This document shows positions 41,142 to 51,017 of a stretch of 64,000 nt of DNA, piece after piece (position 1 is the first letter of the stretch; each line of letters starts with the position of its first letter). Location: the NCBI RefSeq assembly GCF_029543155.1, contig NZ_JARQXA010000001.1, forward strand, positions 806,001 through 870,000, written 5' to 3'. The position numbers and the translations under genes are program-made. The notes under the pieces are model-generated. The model was not told the origin of the DNA. It did no database searches and was given only the letters and a program-made list of their open reading frames with translations. This DNA is from Sphingomonas sp. HITSZ_GF (GTDB lineage: Bacteria > Pseudomonadota > Alphaproteobacteria > Sphingomonadales > Sphingomonadaceae).

Positions 41142-42457
41142 GCCATCCAGCCCCGCATCGCCTCGCGGGCACGGCCGGTGTACATCTGCTTGCGGTCGGC
41201 CTTCTTGGTCTTGCCGGGGATCGGCGGGAACAGCCCGAAATTGACGTTCATCGGCTGATAGGTCTCGGCCTCCGCCTCGCCGGTGATGTGCGAGAGCAGG
41301 GCGCCCAGCGCCATTTCGCGGGGCGGGGACTCCAGCGTTTCGCCGGCCAGTTCGGCCGCGGCGAAGCGACCTGCCAAAAGGCCGATCGCCGAGCTTTCGA
41401 CATAGCCTTCGCAGCCGGTGATCTGGCCGGCGAAGCGGATATGCGGCGCGTTCCGCAAGCGGAGCTGCGCATCGAGCAGTTCGGGCGATTTGATGAAGGT
41501 GTTGCGGTGCAGGCCGCCGAGTCGGGCGAACTCGGCATTCTCCAGCCCGGGAATCGTCCGGAAAAGAGCGACTTGCTCAGCATATTTGAGCTTGGTCTGG
41601 AAGCCGACCATGTTCCACAGCGTCGCCGAGGCATTGTCCTGGCGAAGCTGGACCACGGCATAGGGCCAGCGCCCGGTCTTCGGATCGTCCAGGCCGACGC
41701 CCTTCATCGGCCCGAAGCGCAGCGTGTCGACGCCGCGCTCCGCCATCACTTCGATCGGCATGCAGCCTTCGAAATAGGGGACGTTCTCCCATTCGCGGAA
41801 CTCGGTCTTCTCGCCGGCTAGCAACGCAGCGTGGAAGGCGAGATACTGATCCTTGGTCATCGGGCAGTTGATGTAATCCTTGCCCGTGCCGCCCGGCCCC
41901 ACCTTGTTCCAGCGCGACTGGAACCAGGCCACCTCCATGTCGATGCTGTCGCGGTGCACGATCGGGGCGATAGCGTCGAAAAAGGCGAGCTGGTCCTCGC
42001 CCGTGGCAGTGCCGATGCTCTCGGCGAGGCCGGGCGCGGTCAGCGGGCCGGTGGCGACGATCGTCATGCCGCTTTCGGGTAGCGCGTCGATCCGCTCGCG
42101 CACGATCTCGATATTCGGATGCGCCGCCAGCGCCGCGGTGACGCCTTCGGAAAAGCGGTCGCGGTCGACCGCTAGCGCCGAGCCGGCGGGCACCTTGTGG
42201 ATGTCGCCCTGCGCCATGATCAGCGAGCCCAGGTCGCGCATTTCCTGGTGGAGCAGGCCGACGGCATTGTTCTGCGCGTCGTCCGAGCGGAAGCTGTTCG
42301 AGCAGACCAGCTCGGCCAGGCCTTCGCCCTGGTGCGCCGGCGTCATCGTGCCGCTGCCGCGCATTTCCGAGAGGCGGACCTTGAAACCCTTGTTGGCGAG
42401 CTGCCACGCGGCTTCCGAGCCGGCCAGGCCGCCGCCGATGATATGAATGTCGTGCAT
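41111..42457 (-). CDS. trmFO: tRNA (uracil-54-C5)-methyltransferase TrmFO
   Basis: A 448-residue FAD enzyme using methylenetetrahydrofolate to methylate uridine 54 of tRNA. The FAD motif [14 protein letters not shown] is at residues 4-17, followed by [20 protein letters not shown]. The middle has [14 protein letters not shown] and the C-terminal [12 protein letters not shown] 42457 opens exactly on this motif, so an upstream start at 42496 is rejected. It overlaps the EF-hand gene's end. Confidence 0.95.
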   Translation of the reverse strand: MHDIHIIGGGLAGSEAAWQLANKGFKVRLSEMRGSGTMTPAHQGEGLAELVCSNSFRSDDAQNNAVGLLHQEMRDLGSLIMAQGDIHKVPAGSALAVDRDRFSEGVTAALAAHPNIEIVRERIDALPESGMTIVATGPLTAPGLAESIGTATGEDQLAFFDAIAPIVHRDSIDMEVAWFQSRWNKVGPGGTGKDYINCPMTKDQYLAFHAALLAGEKTEFREWENVPYFEGCMPIEVMAERGVDTLRFGPMKGVGLDDPKTGRWPYAVVQLRQDNASATLWNMVGFQTKLKYAEQVALFRTIPGLENAEFARLGGLHRNTFIKSPELLDAQLRLRNAPHIRFAGQITGCEGYVESSAIGLLAGRFAAAELAGETLESPPREMALGALLSHITGEAEAETYQPMNVNFGLFPPIPGKTKKADRKQMYTGRAREAMRGWMAQPSLSSAGS

Positions 42458-42512
42458 GCGCCCCGATAGACCCAAGCTTGGCAGAGCGCCAGCCACGCGG
42501 CATCAAGGGCAA

Positions 42513-43157
42513 ATGAACCGCACCCGTATCGAACCGTCCTTCGTCGCCGCGCTGCTCGTTGGCGCCAGCTACTACGCCAATGTCTGGCTCGACATTCAGG
42601 GCACGCCGGCGGTGGTGTGGAAGGGGGCAGGGGTGGCGCTGCTCGCGCTATGGGCGCGCGGCAAGGCAGTGAACTCCGACGGGCGGATGGTCGGCGCGGT
42701 GTTGGCGCTGGGCGCGCTCGGTGACGTGCTGCTCGAGCTCCAGGGCATGGCCGCCGGCGCGGTTGCCTTCCTCGCCGGCCATTTCCTCGCCAGCTATCTC
42801 TATCTGCGCAACCGGCGGGTGCCCGCGGCGCATTGGATCGCACCGGCAGTCGCCGCCGGCATGGCGCTGCTCGGCTGGTGGATGTTCAAGGGCGACGCGC
42901 AGGTTGGCATGCTCGCCTTCTACCTGTTCGGCCTGTCGCTGATGACCGCGTCTGCGATGCTCAGCCGCCTGGGCACGCTTGTGGCGCTCGGGGCGCTGCT
43001 GTTCTTCGTCTCCGACTGGCTGATCTTCCTTAACGAGGGCCGGATGATCGCGCCGCTGATCGCGAAGCTGCTGGTGTGGCCGACCTATTTCATCGGCCAG
43101 GCGCTGATCGCCTGGGGCGCGGTCCATATGCTGCGCGGAGACAAGGCGGCGGCATGA
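42513..43157 (+). CDS. Lysoplasmalogenase-like (YhhN family) membrane protein
   Basis: A 214-residue protein with about seven to eight membrane helices. GALGDVLLE and FLAGHFLASYLYL fit the YhhN/TMEM86 family, whose studied members hydrolyse vinyl-ether lysophospholipids. Substrate here is unknown. ATG 42513 diverges from trmFO by 55 bases; an upstream in-frame start at 42447 would run into that gene. Confidence 0.85.
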   Translation: MNRTRIEPSFVAALLVGASYYANVWLDIQGTPAVVWKGAGVALLALWARGKAVNSDGRMVGAVLALGALGDVLLELQGMAAGAVAFLAGHFLASYLYLRNRRVPAAHWIAPAVAAGMALLGWWMFKGDAQVGMLAFYLFGLSLMTASAMLSRLGTLVALGALLFFVSDWLIFLNEGRMIAPLIAKLLVWPTYFIGQALIAWGAVHMLRGDKAAA

Positions 43158-43227
43158 AGACCCTGCTGCTCCCCGCGGAAGCGGTGGTCGCTGACCTGCG
43201 TCCGTGACCCCAGGGTAAGGAAAGGCC

Positions 43228-43263
43228 GGGGCGGCCGGAATAGTAGGGGAATTCGGCCGCCCC
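43228..43263. terminator. Hairpin between convergent genes
   Basis: Perfect arms GGGGCGGCCG (43228-43237) and CGGCCGCCCC (43254-43263) around a 16-base loop, located between the lysoplasmalogenase and kinase genes that face each other. It is likely a bidirectional terminator, though no T-run is present. The rest of the 204-base gap has no gene. Confidence 0.5.
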
Positions 43264-43361
43264 GTAGTTCAGGGGTGCCGGCGTACAGAGGGGCAGACGC
43301 CGACCCGGATCGCTCTGGAGCCCGGGCCTTGCGGCGGTATTTCAGTTTGTTGCGCTCTGGG

Positions 43362-46127
43362 TCAGACCGTCTCGGCGGTTGCCGCCAGGGTGGGCAGCGT
43401 GAAGCTGAACACCGCCCCTCCATCGGCGCCATTCTCTGCCCAGAGCCGCCCGCCATGCGCCTCGACAATCGTGCGGCAGATCGGCAGGCCCAGCCCGGTG
43501 CCGCTCTCCTTGGTGGTGCGGAACGGCTCGAACAGGTTGGCGAGCATCGTCTCGTCCAGTCCGGGGCCGGTATCCGCCACGTCGATGCGCACTTCCTCCG
43601 CATCGACATGGCTGCGCACGACAACCTCGCGGCGCGCGCGCCCCGCAGTCGCTTCGACGCCGTTGCGGATCAGGTTGCCGATCACCTGCTCGATCTGGAG
43701 CGAATCGCCGATCAGATCGGCGGGAAGCGGATCGAAGTCGCAATCGATCTGCGTGCCCGAGGCGATCTTGAGCTGGCGTACCGATGCGCAGGCCGCGCGG
43801 ACCACGGCGTTCAGGTCCAGCCGCGCCTTGGCCACGTCGCCGGTCACGGTGAAGGAACGGATCTTGCGGATGATGTCGCCGGCGCGGAGCGCCTGCACCC
43901 GGGCGCGGTCGAGCGCGTCCAGGATCGCGTGGTCGGGCTCGCCGCGCGAACGGGTGAGGTAGCGGCAGGCCTCGAGATAGTTGGTGATCGCGGCGAGCGG
44001 CTGGTTGAGTTCGTGCGCCAGCGTCGACGCCATCGCGCCCATCGCGTTGAGCCGGGCGAGGCGCAGCAGCTTCTCGTGCACTTCGCGCAACTGGGCGTCC
44101 GCCTCCATGTCGCGCGTGTTGTCGATCGCCAGCCCGATCAGCCGGGGATGACCGTCATCGGGATCATAATGCCCCTGCAAGGTCACCCAGCGCGCCTCGC
44201 CGCCAGGCAGGGTGAGCTCCAGCGTCATATCGAGCGGGCCCTCGGCCAGGCGCGCCCTGCCGATCGCCTTGCGCATTTCCAGCACCTGCGCATCGCCCAT
44301 CTGCGTGGCGACTGCGGCCATGCGATATTCGCCCTCCCACCATTCCAGGCCGAACATCCGCGCCGTTACCGGCGAGAGGTGCGCGCCACCGTCGATCAGG
44401 TCGATCTCCCACACGCCGACGCCTGCCGCCTCCTGGGCGAGGCGCAGCATCTTCTCGCTCCCTTCCAAGGCGCGCTGGGCTTCGATCCGCGGGGTAATGT
44501 CCTGCAGAACGATCGCGATATAGTCGCCAGCCTCGTCGCCGGTACGGACGATGTTGGCGGTGCAATTGACCGCACGCAGCTCGCCATCGCGCCGGCGCAG
44601 CATCCGGTCGGCCGAATGGAAGGGCGTGGTGCCCTCCGCCAGCGCAGCGACCGCCACCATCGTCGCAGGCGTTTCGCCCGGCGGGCTGAAGTCTTGCAGG
44701 CTCCGCCCGATCAGTTCCTCACGCGGATAGCCGCTGAGCTCGCAGATTCGGTCGTTCACCTCGAGAATCTCGCCCTGGAGCGAAAGTCGGCCGACGCCGA
44801 CGCCGGCCTGCTCGAACACCGCGCGGTAGCGCCGCTCGGCCTCCTCGAGCTTGCGGCGCGCTTCCAGCTCGGCGGTGACGATCTCGCTCGACAGCACGAT
44901 GCCGGCAATGCGATCGTCCTCGTCATACCAGGGGCGATGGTTCCATCGGATATAGTCCACCTCGCCATCGGCATGGCGAACCACCTGGCCGTTGCCGGAG
45001 AGCTGCTCGCCGTCGAGGACGCGCCGATAGACTTCGTGCCGCTCGGGCAGGATGGTCGGGAACAGCTCGAAATGGCTGCAGCCCTCGATCTGGAATCCCT
45101 CCGGCAGACGGAAGTCGGCGAGGTAGCGCTTGGAGGCGGCGATGTAGCGCATGTCGCGGTCGAGAATGGCGATGGCGGTCGATGAATCACGGGCCATGTT
45201 GGTGAGGTGGCGGCGCGATATCTCCAGCCGCTTGGCGGCGAGGTGCAGCTTGTCCTCGGCGTGGCGCTCATCGGCATAGGAGGCAAGCAGGATGATCGTC
45301 GCACAGGCAACCGCGACAAAGGCCTGCGCCGCCAGCACAGGATAGTCGCCCGGATGCAGCGCGAAGGGACCCGCACCAATCTCGACGCCCCAGAGCGCGA
45401 TCACCGCACAGATCGCCGACGCGGTGGTGGCGCCACGCAGGTGCCAGCCCAGCGCTGCGAGCACCATCGGCGGGAACACCGCCCAGCCGAACGGCATCAC
45501 GCTTTTGGTCAGGAATACCATCGCCGCGACCGCCGCGCAGAGCACCATCACCGCGACGAAGCCCGCCCAGCGCAGCGCAGTCCAGCGCAGGCGCGGCGGC
45601 GTTGCCCAGACGAGCACCAGCGGCGCCGCGAGCATCATGCCGAGCCATTGCTGCGCAAACTTGTCGAGAAGCGAGAAGGATCGCCCGATCAGCATCACGG
45701 TGACCGCAACCATGCCCGCCGACACCAGCGATCCGGCGACCGCCGCGGCGAACACCCAGAGCAGCGAACCGGGGCTGAGCATTTCGTCCGGGCGGATGCC
45801 ACGGCGACCGATCATCGAAGCGGTGAGCAAAGCCCCCAGCGACAGCCCCGCGGCGCTCGCCACTTGCCCGATCAGCGGATAATTGGCGTTGAACAGCCAG
45901 AAGGTGACGAGAGGGGCGAGGGCGACCAGCGGCCATAGTCGGTTGCCGAACAGGATCAGGCAGCCGACCGAGAGACCGATCGCGACGCCGATCGGTGGAT
46001 TGACCCCGGTAGCCCGGAACCAGACCGCCGAGATCAGGCAGCCGACAAAGGCGCCGAGAAAGACGAACAACGCCGGACGCGCCGACGCAAATCGCCCCAC
46101 TGGCCAGCGCTCCTCCACTGTCGCCAC
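43362..46127 (-). CDS. MASE1-like/PAS sensor histidine kinase
   Basis: A 921-residue membrane kinase. The N-terminal half (about 15-290) has eight or more membrane helices of MASE1 type. Three PAS-type domains follow (about 300-420, 425-545 and 555-680), then a HisKA domain with the phospho-histidine H705 in LAHELNQPLAAI and an HATPase domain (N-box NLIRNGVEA; DTGPGLDE; GTGLGLPI). The ELNQPL motif places it near the FixL/DctB type of kinases. No response regulator gene lies next to it, so the partner is unknown. Start is GTG 46127. A dyad GTAAAT/ATTTAC lies about 47 bases upstream. Confidence 0.88.
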   Translation of the reverse strand: MATVEERWPVGRFASARPALFVFLGAFVGCLISAVWFRATGVNPPIGVAIGLSVGCLILFGNRLWPLVALAPLVTFWLFNANYPLIGQVASAAGLSLGALLTASMIGRRGIRPDEMLSPGSLLWVFAAAVAGSLVSAGMVAVTVMLIGRSFSLLDKFAQQWLGMMLAAPLVLVWATPPRLRWTALRWAGFVAVMVLCAAVAAMVFLTKSVMPFGWAVFPPMVLAALGWHLRGATTASAICAVIALWGVEIGAGPFALHPGDYPVLAAQAFVAVACATIILLASYADERHAEDKLHLAAKRLEISRRHLTNMARDSSTAIAILDRDMRYIAASKRYLADFRLPEGFQIEGCSHFELFPTILPERHEVYRRVLDGEQLSGNGQVVRHADGEVDYIRWNHRPWYDEDDRIAGIVLSSEIVTAELEARRKLEEAERRYRAVFEQAGVGVGRLSLQGEILEVNDRICELSGYPREELIGRSLQDFSPPGETPATMVAVAALAEGTTPFHSADRMLRRRDGELRAVNCTANIVRTGDEAGDYIAIVLQDITPRIEAQRALEGSEKMLRLAQEAAGVGVWEIDLIDGGAHLSPVTARMFGLEWWEGEYRMAAVATQMGDAQVLEMRKAIGRARLAEGPLDMTLELTLPGGEARWVTLQGHYDPDDGHPRLIGLAIDNTRDMEADAQLREVHEKLLRLARLNAMGAMASTLAHELNQPLAAITNYLEACRYLTRSRGEPDHAILDALDRARVQALRAGDIIRKIRSFTVTGDVAKARLDLNAVVRAACASVRQLKIASGTQIDCDFDPLPADLIGDSLQIEQVIGNLIRNGVEATAGRARREVVVRSHVDAEEVRIDVADTGPGLDETMLANLFEPFRTTKESGTGLGLPICRTIVEAHGGRLWAENGADGGAVFSFTLPTLAATAETV

Positions 46128-46173
46128 CTTAACTCCGCGTAAAGCGAAGGCCTTGGTAAAAGATGGCGACGAT

Positions 46174-46191
46174 GTAAATCCGCAAATTTAC
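46174..46191. promoter_or_regulatory. Dyad GTAAAT-N6-ATTTAC upstream of the kinase gene
   Basis: Arms GTAAAT (46174-46179) and ATTTAC (46186-46191) enclose six bases. It resembles the dyad at 13491-13507 (five-base spacer). It lies 47 bases before the kinase start and could be an operator. Confidence 0.35.
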
Positions 46192-46213
46192 GCAATTTGA
46201 GCGCAAGATTGCA

Positions 46214-47806
46214 TCAAGCGGCGGCCTTGCGACGCTCCGCCATTTCCTCGTTGAGCATCTCCGCCAGCAGGAAGGCGAGTTCGAGGCTCTGCCCCGCATT
46301 GAGGCGCGGGTCGCAATGCGTGTGATAGCGATCGGCCAGGCCCTGCTCGGTGATGTCGATCGCGCCGCCGGTGCATTCGGTGACGTTCTGGCCGGTCATC
46401 TCGGCATGGATGCCGCCCGCGAAGGTGCCCTCGGCACGATGCACCGCGAAGAAGCCGCGCACTTCGGCCAGGATCCGGTCGAACGGGCGGGTCTTGTAGC
46501 CATTGGCCGCCTTGATGACGTTGCCGTGCATCGGATCGCAGCTCCACACCACCGGATGTCCCTCGCGCTTCACTGCGCGGACAAGCTTGGGCAGGCCGGC
46601 CTCGATCTTGTCATGGCCATAGCGGGTGATCAGCGTCATCCGGCCCGGCGTGCGGCTGGGGTTGAGCGTGTCGAGCAGGCGCAGCAGCGCGTCCGGCTCG
46701 AGGCTGGGGCCGCACTTCATCCCGATCGGATTGCCGATGCCGCGCAGGAACTCGACATGTGCCGAGCCGTCGAAGCGCGTACGGTCGCCGATCCACAGGA
46801 AGTGCGCCGAAGTGTCGTACCAGTCGCCGGTCAGCGAATCCTGGCGCGTCATCGCCTCCTCATAGGGGAGCAGCAGCGCTTCGTGGCTGGTGTAGAAGCT
46901 GGTCGCCTTGAGCTGCGGCACGCTGTCCGCATCGATGCCGCAGGCGGCCATGAAGTCGAGCGCCTCGCCGATCCGGTCGGCAACGTCGGCATATTTCTTC
47001 GCCCAGGGGCTGCGGCCCATGAAGTCGTGCGTCCATTTGTGGACCTGGTGCAGATTGGCATAGCCGCCCTGCGCGAAGGCTCGGAGCAGATTGAGCGTCG
47101 CCGCCGATTGCGAATAGCCCTGGAGCATGCGCTGCGGATCGGGGATGCGCGCCTCGGGCGTGAAGGCGATGTCGTTGACATTGTCGCCCCGGTACGACGG
47201 CAGCTCGACGCCATCGATCGTCTCGGTGTCGGCCGAGCGCGGCTTGGCGAACTGGCCAGCCATGCGGCCAAGCTTCACCGTCGGCAGCTTGGAGGCGAAG
47301 GTGAGCACCACCGCCATCTGGAGCAGCACGCGGAAGGTGTCGCGGATATTGTTCGGGTGGAATTCGGCGAAGCTTTCGGCGCAGTCGCCGCCCTGGAGCA
47401 GGAAGGCCTCGCCCCGCGCCACCTTGGCCAGCTCGCTGGTCAGCTCGCGCGCCTCGCCGGCGAAGACGAGGGGCGGGAAGGAGGTCAGCTGGCTGGTCGC
47501 TGCATCGAGCGCACCCTGATCGGGATATTGCGGCAGCTGGCGCGCCTCGGCCGCCTTCCAGCTCGACGGGCTCCAGCTCGCATGCATGTCGTTCTCCGCA
47601 TCGCGCACGGTGACGTTCCAGTCGGCGGCGCCGGCAATGCCATGCGCGGCGATCAGGTTCATGACCTTCGCGTTCGCGCGCTTTCCGTCCTTCTCCCAGC
47701 CCTGGACGGTCGAGCCCGGAATATCGAACCAGGCGCCGAATGCGGCGCGGGTGAGGGAGCGCTCCTCGCGGAAGCGGCGGATCTTGGTGCCTGCCAGAGT
47801 CGTCAT
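46214..47806 (-). CDS. Class II DAHP synthase fused to N-terminal XRE-like HTH domain
   Basis: The frame encodes 530 residues. Residues about 1-63 form a helix-turn-helix domain ([36 protein letters not shown]). From residue 74 ([11 protein letters not shown]) a complete class II 3-deoxy-7-phosphoheptulonate synthase follows, the first shikimate-pathway enzyme, with [24 protein letters not shown] and [12 protein letters not shown]. An internal ATG at 47587 with GGAGA six bases upstream would give the normal enzyme alone, so both forms are possible. The start ATG 47806 has no strong ribosome site. Confidence 0.85.
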   Translation of the reverse strand: MTTLAGTKIRRFREERSLTRAAFGAWFDIPGSTVQGWEKDGKRANAKVMNLIAAHGIAGAADWNVTVRDAENDMHASWSPSSWKAAEARQLPQYPDQGALDAATSQLTSFPPLVFAGEARELTSELAKVARGEAFLLQGGDCAESFAEFHPNNIRDTFRVLLQMAVVLTFASKLPTVKLGRMAGQFAKPRSADTETIDGVELPSYRGDNVNDIAFTPEARIPDPQRMLQGYSQSAATLNLLRAFAQGGYANLHQVHKWTHDFMGRSPWAKKYADVADRIGEALDFMAACGIDADSVPQLKATSFYTSHEALLLPYEEAMTRQDSLTGDWYDTSAHFLWIGDRTRFDGSAHVEFLRGIGNPIGMKCGPSLEPDALLRLLDTLNPSRTPGRMTLITRYGHDKIEAGLPKLVRAVKREGHPVVWSCDPMHGNVIKAANGYKTRPFDRILAEVRGFFAVHRAEGTFAGGIHAEMTGQNVTECTGGAIDITEQGLADRYHTHCDPRLNAGQSLELAFLLAEMLNEEMAERRKAAA

Positions 47807-47876
47807 AGTGGCGGCGACTTACCCTTGCGGGGTAAAATCATGCAAGCAAAAAATTTCCCCGCTTGGGTAATTCCTC

Positions 47877-48830
47877 TTATCCCCGGCGGAACGTCCAGTT
47901 GACGCCCCCCGGGCCGCTCAGCCGCAGGGCGCCGCCCGACAGGCTGTAGCTATAGGTTTCGCTGCGTGCCGAGATCGCGCCGGCACCGGTCTTGCCGCAA
48001 CTGCTCCAGCCTTCGCGGCCGCTCTTGATCGCAAAGGTCATCTTCCCGCCCGAGGTGAGCACCTGGCCGCGCTTCTCCTGGGTGACTGCCTTGGTGCACT
48101 TGCCCTCGGTGTGCTGCTTGCTGATCTTCCACAGGAAGCTGCCGTCGCGCTGGATCGCCAGGCTCATCTGGCGCTGCACGCTCACCGGCGTCGATTCGGT
48201 CACGATCGTCGTGTTGGTCGCCGATCCGGGACCGAAGGTGCCGCCCAGATTGGTGCCATAGCCCGTGGCCATGCTCGGCTGGAGCTTGATCTTAGAAGCA
48301 AGCACCAGTTCCTTGCTCGTCGAGGATTGCGACCAGGTGCCGGCTAGCGCCGGCACGTCGCCATTCGATGCGCTGGCCGCGCTCTGGTCGCCCTCGACCT
48401 TCTTGACCGAGATCCGCACCGCATTGGCGGGCGCCTCGATCTCGCCACCGTCACGCGCGACGCCGAGATAGTCGCCCGCGGAGGCGTCGTCATTGCCATC
48501 GGCGTCCTTCCAGGCGACGATCTGCCACGGCCCCTTGTTCGGCAATTTCAGCTCGAAAGCCCAGCTCGGTCCACCGACATGGCGCAGCGGCGCCTCGATC
48601 TTGGTCTTGCACGCCTGATAGGGCGAGGAGCAGGCAATCACCTTTGCATCCTCCAGCGGCGCTCCCGCGGGCGCGAGGACCATGCCGGTGATCGTCATGC
48701 TCTGCGCCGCTGGTTCGGTCCCGCCTTCCGAACCATTGGCCACGGCCTTGTCCGGCGCGCCGGCGAAACAGGCAGTGGCCGCAAGCAGCAATGCTGGCGC
48801 GAGTTGGGTCGGGCGGGCAATCGAGCGCAT
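47877..48830 (-). CDS. Secreted hypothetical protein (317 aa)
   Basis: An exported protein with a signal peptide ending near CFAGAPDKA (about residue 25), a short acidic segment, a beta-type domain with ITGMVLAPAGAPLEDAKVI and a C-terminal domain with many Ser, Gly and Thr (DGSFLWKISK; SLSGGALRLSGPGGVNW). No enzyme motif is seen. ATG 48830 is supported by AGGAGG six bases upstream. It is alone, reading leftward. Confidence 0.65.
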   Translation of the reverse strand: MRSIARPTQLAPALLLAATACFAGAPDKAVANGSEGGTEPAAQSMTITGMVLAPAGAPLEDAKVIACSSPYQACKTKIEAPLRHVGGPSWAFELKLPNKGPWQIVAWKDADGNDDASAGDYLGVARDGGEIEAPANAVRISVKKVEGDQSAASASNGDVPALAGTWSQSSTSKELVLASKIKLQPSMATGYGTNLGGTFGPGSATNTTIVTESTPVSVQRQMSLAIQRDGSFLWKISKQHTEGKCTKAVTQEKRGQVLTSGGKMTFAIKSGREGWSSCGKTGAGAISARSETYSYSLSGGALRLSGPGGVNWTFRRG

Positions 48831-48939
48831 CTTGGTCCTCCTGGCCCCTTGGGCAGGGACAAGAAGGTCTGGCTGACGCGCGCGCGACGCCGGACACAGT
48901 ATTTTGCGACGAGAACCTCCGCTCGCGCAACGAAAGCGG

Positions 48940-49395
48940 TCAGCCGGGCAGCGTCTCGTCCAGCTTGTCATATTGCAGGCTGATGCCGTGGAAGCGGGAG
49001 CCCTTGTCCTCATAGCCGTCGAGATAGATGCCGTGCTCGGTATGGAGCAGGCGCGTGCCCTCGCCATCGGCCAGCAGCTCGATCGAGCAGAGGCTCACCG
49101 AGATCGGCTTGCCGTTCAGCTGCATCCGATAGGCATAGACGATGCGGCTGTCGGCTACGATGTCGTGATAGGAAGCATCGAAGCGCGTCACCGTGCCGCT
49201 CTTCCATTGGCCTTCGAGATGCTCGGTGCCGCCGACGCGGAAGTCGAAACGCCGGTCGACCAGATCCCACAGCTCGTTCGGGCCGGAAAACCAGCGCGCC
49301 TTGCCCTCCTCCGTCGCGAAGGCGGCGAAGACTTTGGCCGGACTCTGCCGGAAGCGGCGCTCGATGACGAACTTGTCGTGGACGGCTTCGGCCAT
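48940..49395 (-). CDS. SRPBCC (AHSA1-like) family protein
   Basis: A 151-residue START-like ligand-binding fold. KFVIERRFRQSPAKVFAAF and ARWFSGPNELWDLVDRRFDF mark the AHSA1-like branch. Such proteins often pair with an ArsR-type regulator, here encoded directly upstream with a gap of two bases, so the pair is probably one operon. The ligand is unknown. ATG 49395 is chosen; the upstream frame belongs to the regulator gene. Confidence 0.88.
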   Translation of the reverse strand: MAEAVHDKFVIERRFRQSPAKVFAAFATEEGKARWFSGPNELWDLVDRRFDFRVGGTEHLEGQWKSGTVTRFDASYHDIVADSRIVYAYRMQLNGKPISVSLCSIELLADGEGTRLLHTEHGIYLDGYEDKGSRFHGISLQYDKLDETLPG

Positions 49396-49397
49396 GT

Positions 49398-49724
49398 TCA
49401 ATTGTCCTGCTCCTGAGCGTCGAGGAACCTGGCGAGGCGGTCGTAGCGCGCATCGGTCGCACGGCGGCGCTCGATGATCCATTGCTCGACCGCGGCGAGC
49501 GCAAGCGGCTCGAGCGTGCAGGTGCGCACCCGGCCCTGCTTCTCGGTGCGCACCAGACCGGCGCCCTCGAGCACGCGGACATGCTGGAGGAAGCTCGGCA
49601 TCGCCATGGTGAAGCCGGTGGCGAGGTCGCTGACGCTGGCGGGCCCGTCGCCGAGCCGCTCGACCACCGCCCGACGCGTGGGATCGGCGAGCGCGGCGAA
49701 GGCGGCGTCGATTTTGTTAGGCAT
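49398..49724 (-). CDS. ArsR-family transcriptional regulator
   Basis: A 108-residue winged-helix protein. IDAAFAALADPTRRAVVERL and SFLQHVRVLEGAGLVRTEKQGR form the DNA-binding domain. No metal-binding cysteine pair is visible, so it is the kind that accompanies SRPBCC proteins rather than a metal sensor. It likely represses its own operon with the SRPBCC gene. Confidence 0.9.
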   Translation of the reverse strand: MPNKIDAAFAALADPTRRAVVERLGDGPASVSDLATGFTMAMPSFLQHVRVLEGAGLVRTEKQGRVRTCTLEPLALAAVEQWIIERRRATDARYDRLARFLDAQEQDN

Positions 49725-49789
49725 GAAGCTAAGTAATGGAAGAGGGCATTCGCGGGCAAGCGACAATTGGACCTGCCCATACTCCCTCA

Positions 49790-49889
49790 GTTCCCCGGCG
49801 AAAGCCGGGGCCCAGTCTCGGCGCGGTTGGTGAGGTGCGCCAGCCTCTCGAACGACATTGCAACTGGGCCCCGGCTTTCGCCGGGGAAC
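49790..49889. repeat. Palindromic intergenic element, full-length copy
   Basis: A 100-base copy with 27-base inverted arms (49790-49816 and 49863-49889), the arms nearly identical to those at 2979-3079, and with a related middle (ctcggcgcg...cctctcgaacgac). It lies between the 2-hydroxyacid dehydrogenase gene and the ArsR gene. Confidence 0.85.
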
Positions 49890-49903
49890 GGGGATAGAGC
49901 CGC

Positions 49904-50839
49904 TTAATAGCCGGCAGCGAGATCGACTTCGTTGCGGAGCGGCCGCCCCTCCACGAAGGCGTTGACGTTCTCGACGAACAGCGCCGCCGCGCGCAGGAAC
50001 ATCCGCGTCTGGCTGCGCCCCGACAGGTGCATCGAATGGATCACATTGGGCGTGGTCCACAGCGGATGCTCGGGCGGCAGCGGTTCGGGGGTGACGGTGT
50101 CGAGGAACGCGCCGGCGATGCGGCGTTTGGTGCAGGCCTCGATCAGCGCGTCCTGGTCGATCAGCTCGCCGCGGCCGACGTTCACGATCCAGGCACTCGG
50201 CTTCATCGCCGCCAGTTCCTCGGCACCGATCATCGCCCGGCTCTGATCGGTGGCAGGTGCGGCGAGGAATACCCAGTCGGTCTCGGGCAGCAGCGCGCGC
50301 CAGGCGTCGGGGCCGACTGTGCCTTCGGCGCCCGAACGGGTGACGCCGGTCACCTCGACACCGAAACCCTTCAGCCGCTCGCCGATCAGCCTGCCGATCG
50401 TGCCATAGCCGATCACCAGCGCCCTGCTTTCGAATAGCTCGAGCTTGCCCGGGGCATCGACCGGCCATTCGTGGCGATCGGCGGCGCGGACGACCTGGTC
50501 GAAGCGCTTGGCGGCGACGAGCGCACCCATCACTGCGTATTCGGCGACGGTGTGCGCATTGACGCCGCTGCCATTGGTCACTCGCGTGCCGCGCGTCCGC
50601 AGCAGGCCGGTGTCAAGCGCATCGAGCCCGGCATAGATGGTCGAGAGCCATTGCAACTTGCCCGCCGCCGCCACGGCGCGCGCCCATTCACGCGGATTGT
50701 TGTTGTCGAGCCAGGCGATGTCGGCATCGGCAGCCAGCGCGACCGCTTCGTCGGTGCTGGTGAACCAGTGGACGTCGAGCCCGGCGGGAAGTTGCGGCTC
50801 CACCAGCGGGCGAGCGAGGGCAGGGAGAACGGCCTTCAT
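49904..50839 (-). CDS. D-2-hydroxyacid dehydrogenase (NAD-dependent)
   Basis: A 311-residue dehydrogenase of the D-isomer-specific family. The Rossmann motif VIGYGTIGRLIGERL (about residues 140-154), ATDQSRAMIGAEELAAMKPSAWIVN-type segment (here cited only by its ends) and the late histidine of SMHLSGRSQTRM mark it. The substrate is unknown. It is bounded on both sides by palindromic elements. Confidence 0.85.
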   Translation of the reverse strand: MKAVLPALARPLVEPQLPAGLDVHWFTSTDEAVALAADADIAWLDNNNPREWARAVAAAGKLQWLSTIYAGLDALDTGLLRTRGTRVTNGSGVNAHTVAEYAVMGALVAAKRFDQVVRAADRHEWPVDAPGKLELFESRALVIGYGTIGRLIGERLKGFGVEVTGVTRSGAEGTVGPDAWRALLPETDWVFLAAPATDQSRAMIGAEELAAMKPSAWIVNVGRGELIDQDALIEACTKRRIAGAFLDTVTPEPLPPEHPLWTTPNVIHSMHLSGRSQTRMFLRAAALFVENVNAFVEGRPLRNEVDLAAGY

Positions 50840-50914
50840 GGCCCGAGGCTAGCGTTGCGCTGGCTTGGTTTCAAATCGCAACTTGGTGGAGGTGCCGGAA
50901 CGTCATCGCCATTC

Positions 50915-50997
50915 CTGTTCCCCGGCGAAAGCCGGGGCCCAGAGTTACAGGCGAGACGGAAGAGAAATCCTGTCCCCCGGTTTTCGCCGGGGAACAG
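50915..50997. repeat. Palindromic intergenic element, short copy
   Basis: Arms gttccccggcgaaagccggg (50917-50936) and ccccggttttcgccggggaac (about 50974-50994) form the inverted repeat; the middle is shorter than in the full-length copies. It lies upstream of the hydroxyacid dehydrogenase gene and downstream of the lipoprotein gene. Confidence 0.75.
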
Positions 50998-51017
50998 GGA
51001 TTATTCGCCAGGCTCTC

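Noticed and set aside
46214..47586. Treating the DAHP synthase as starting only at the internal ATG 47587
   Set aside because: The HTH sequence upstream is well conserved in pattern and the frame is unbroken, so the longer form is kept with the internal start noted.
49790..51000. CRISPR-like repeats near the hydroxyacid dehydrogenase gene
   Set aside because: The repeats are inverted hairpins, only two in number, on either side of a gene, with no regular spacers or cas genes.
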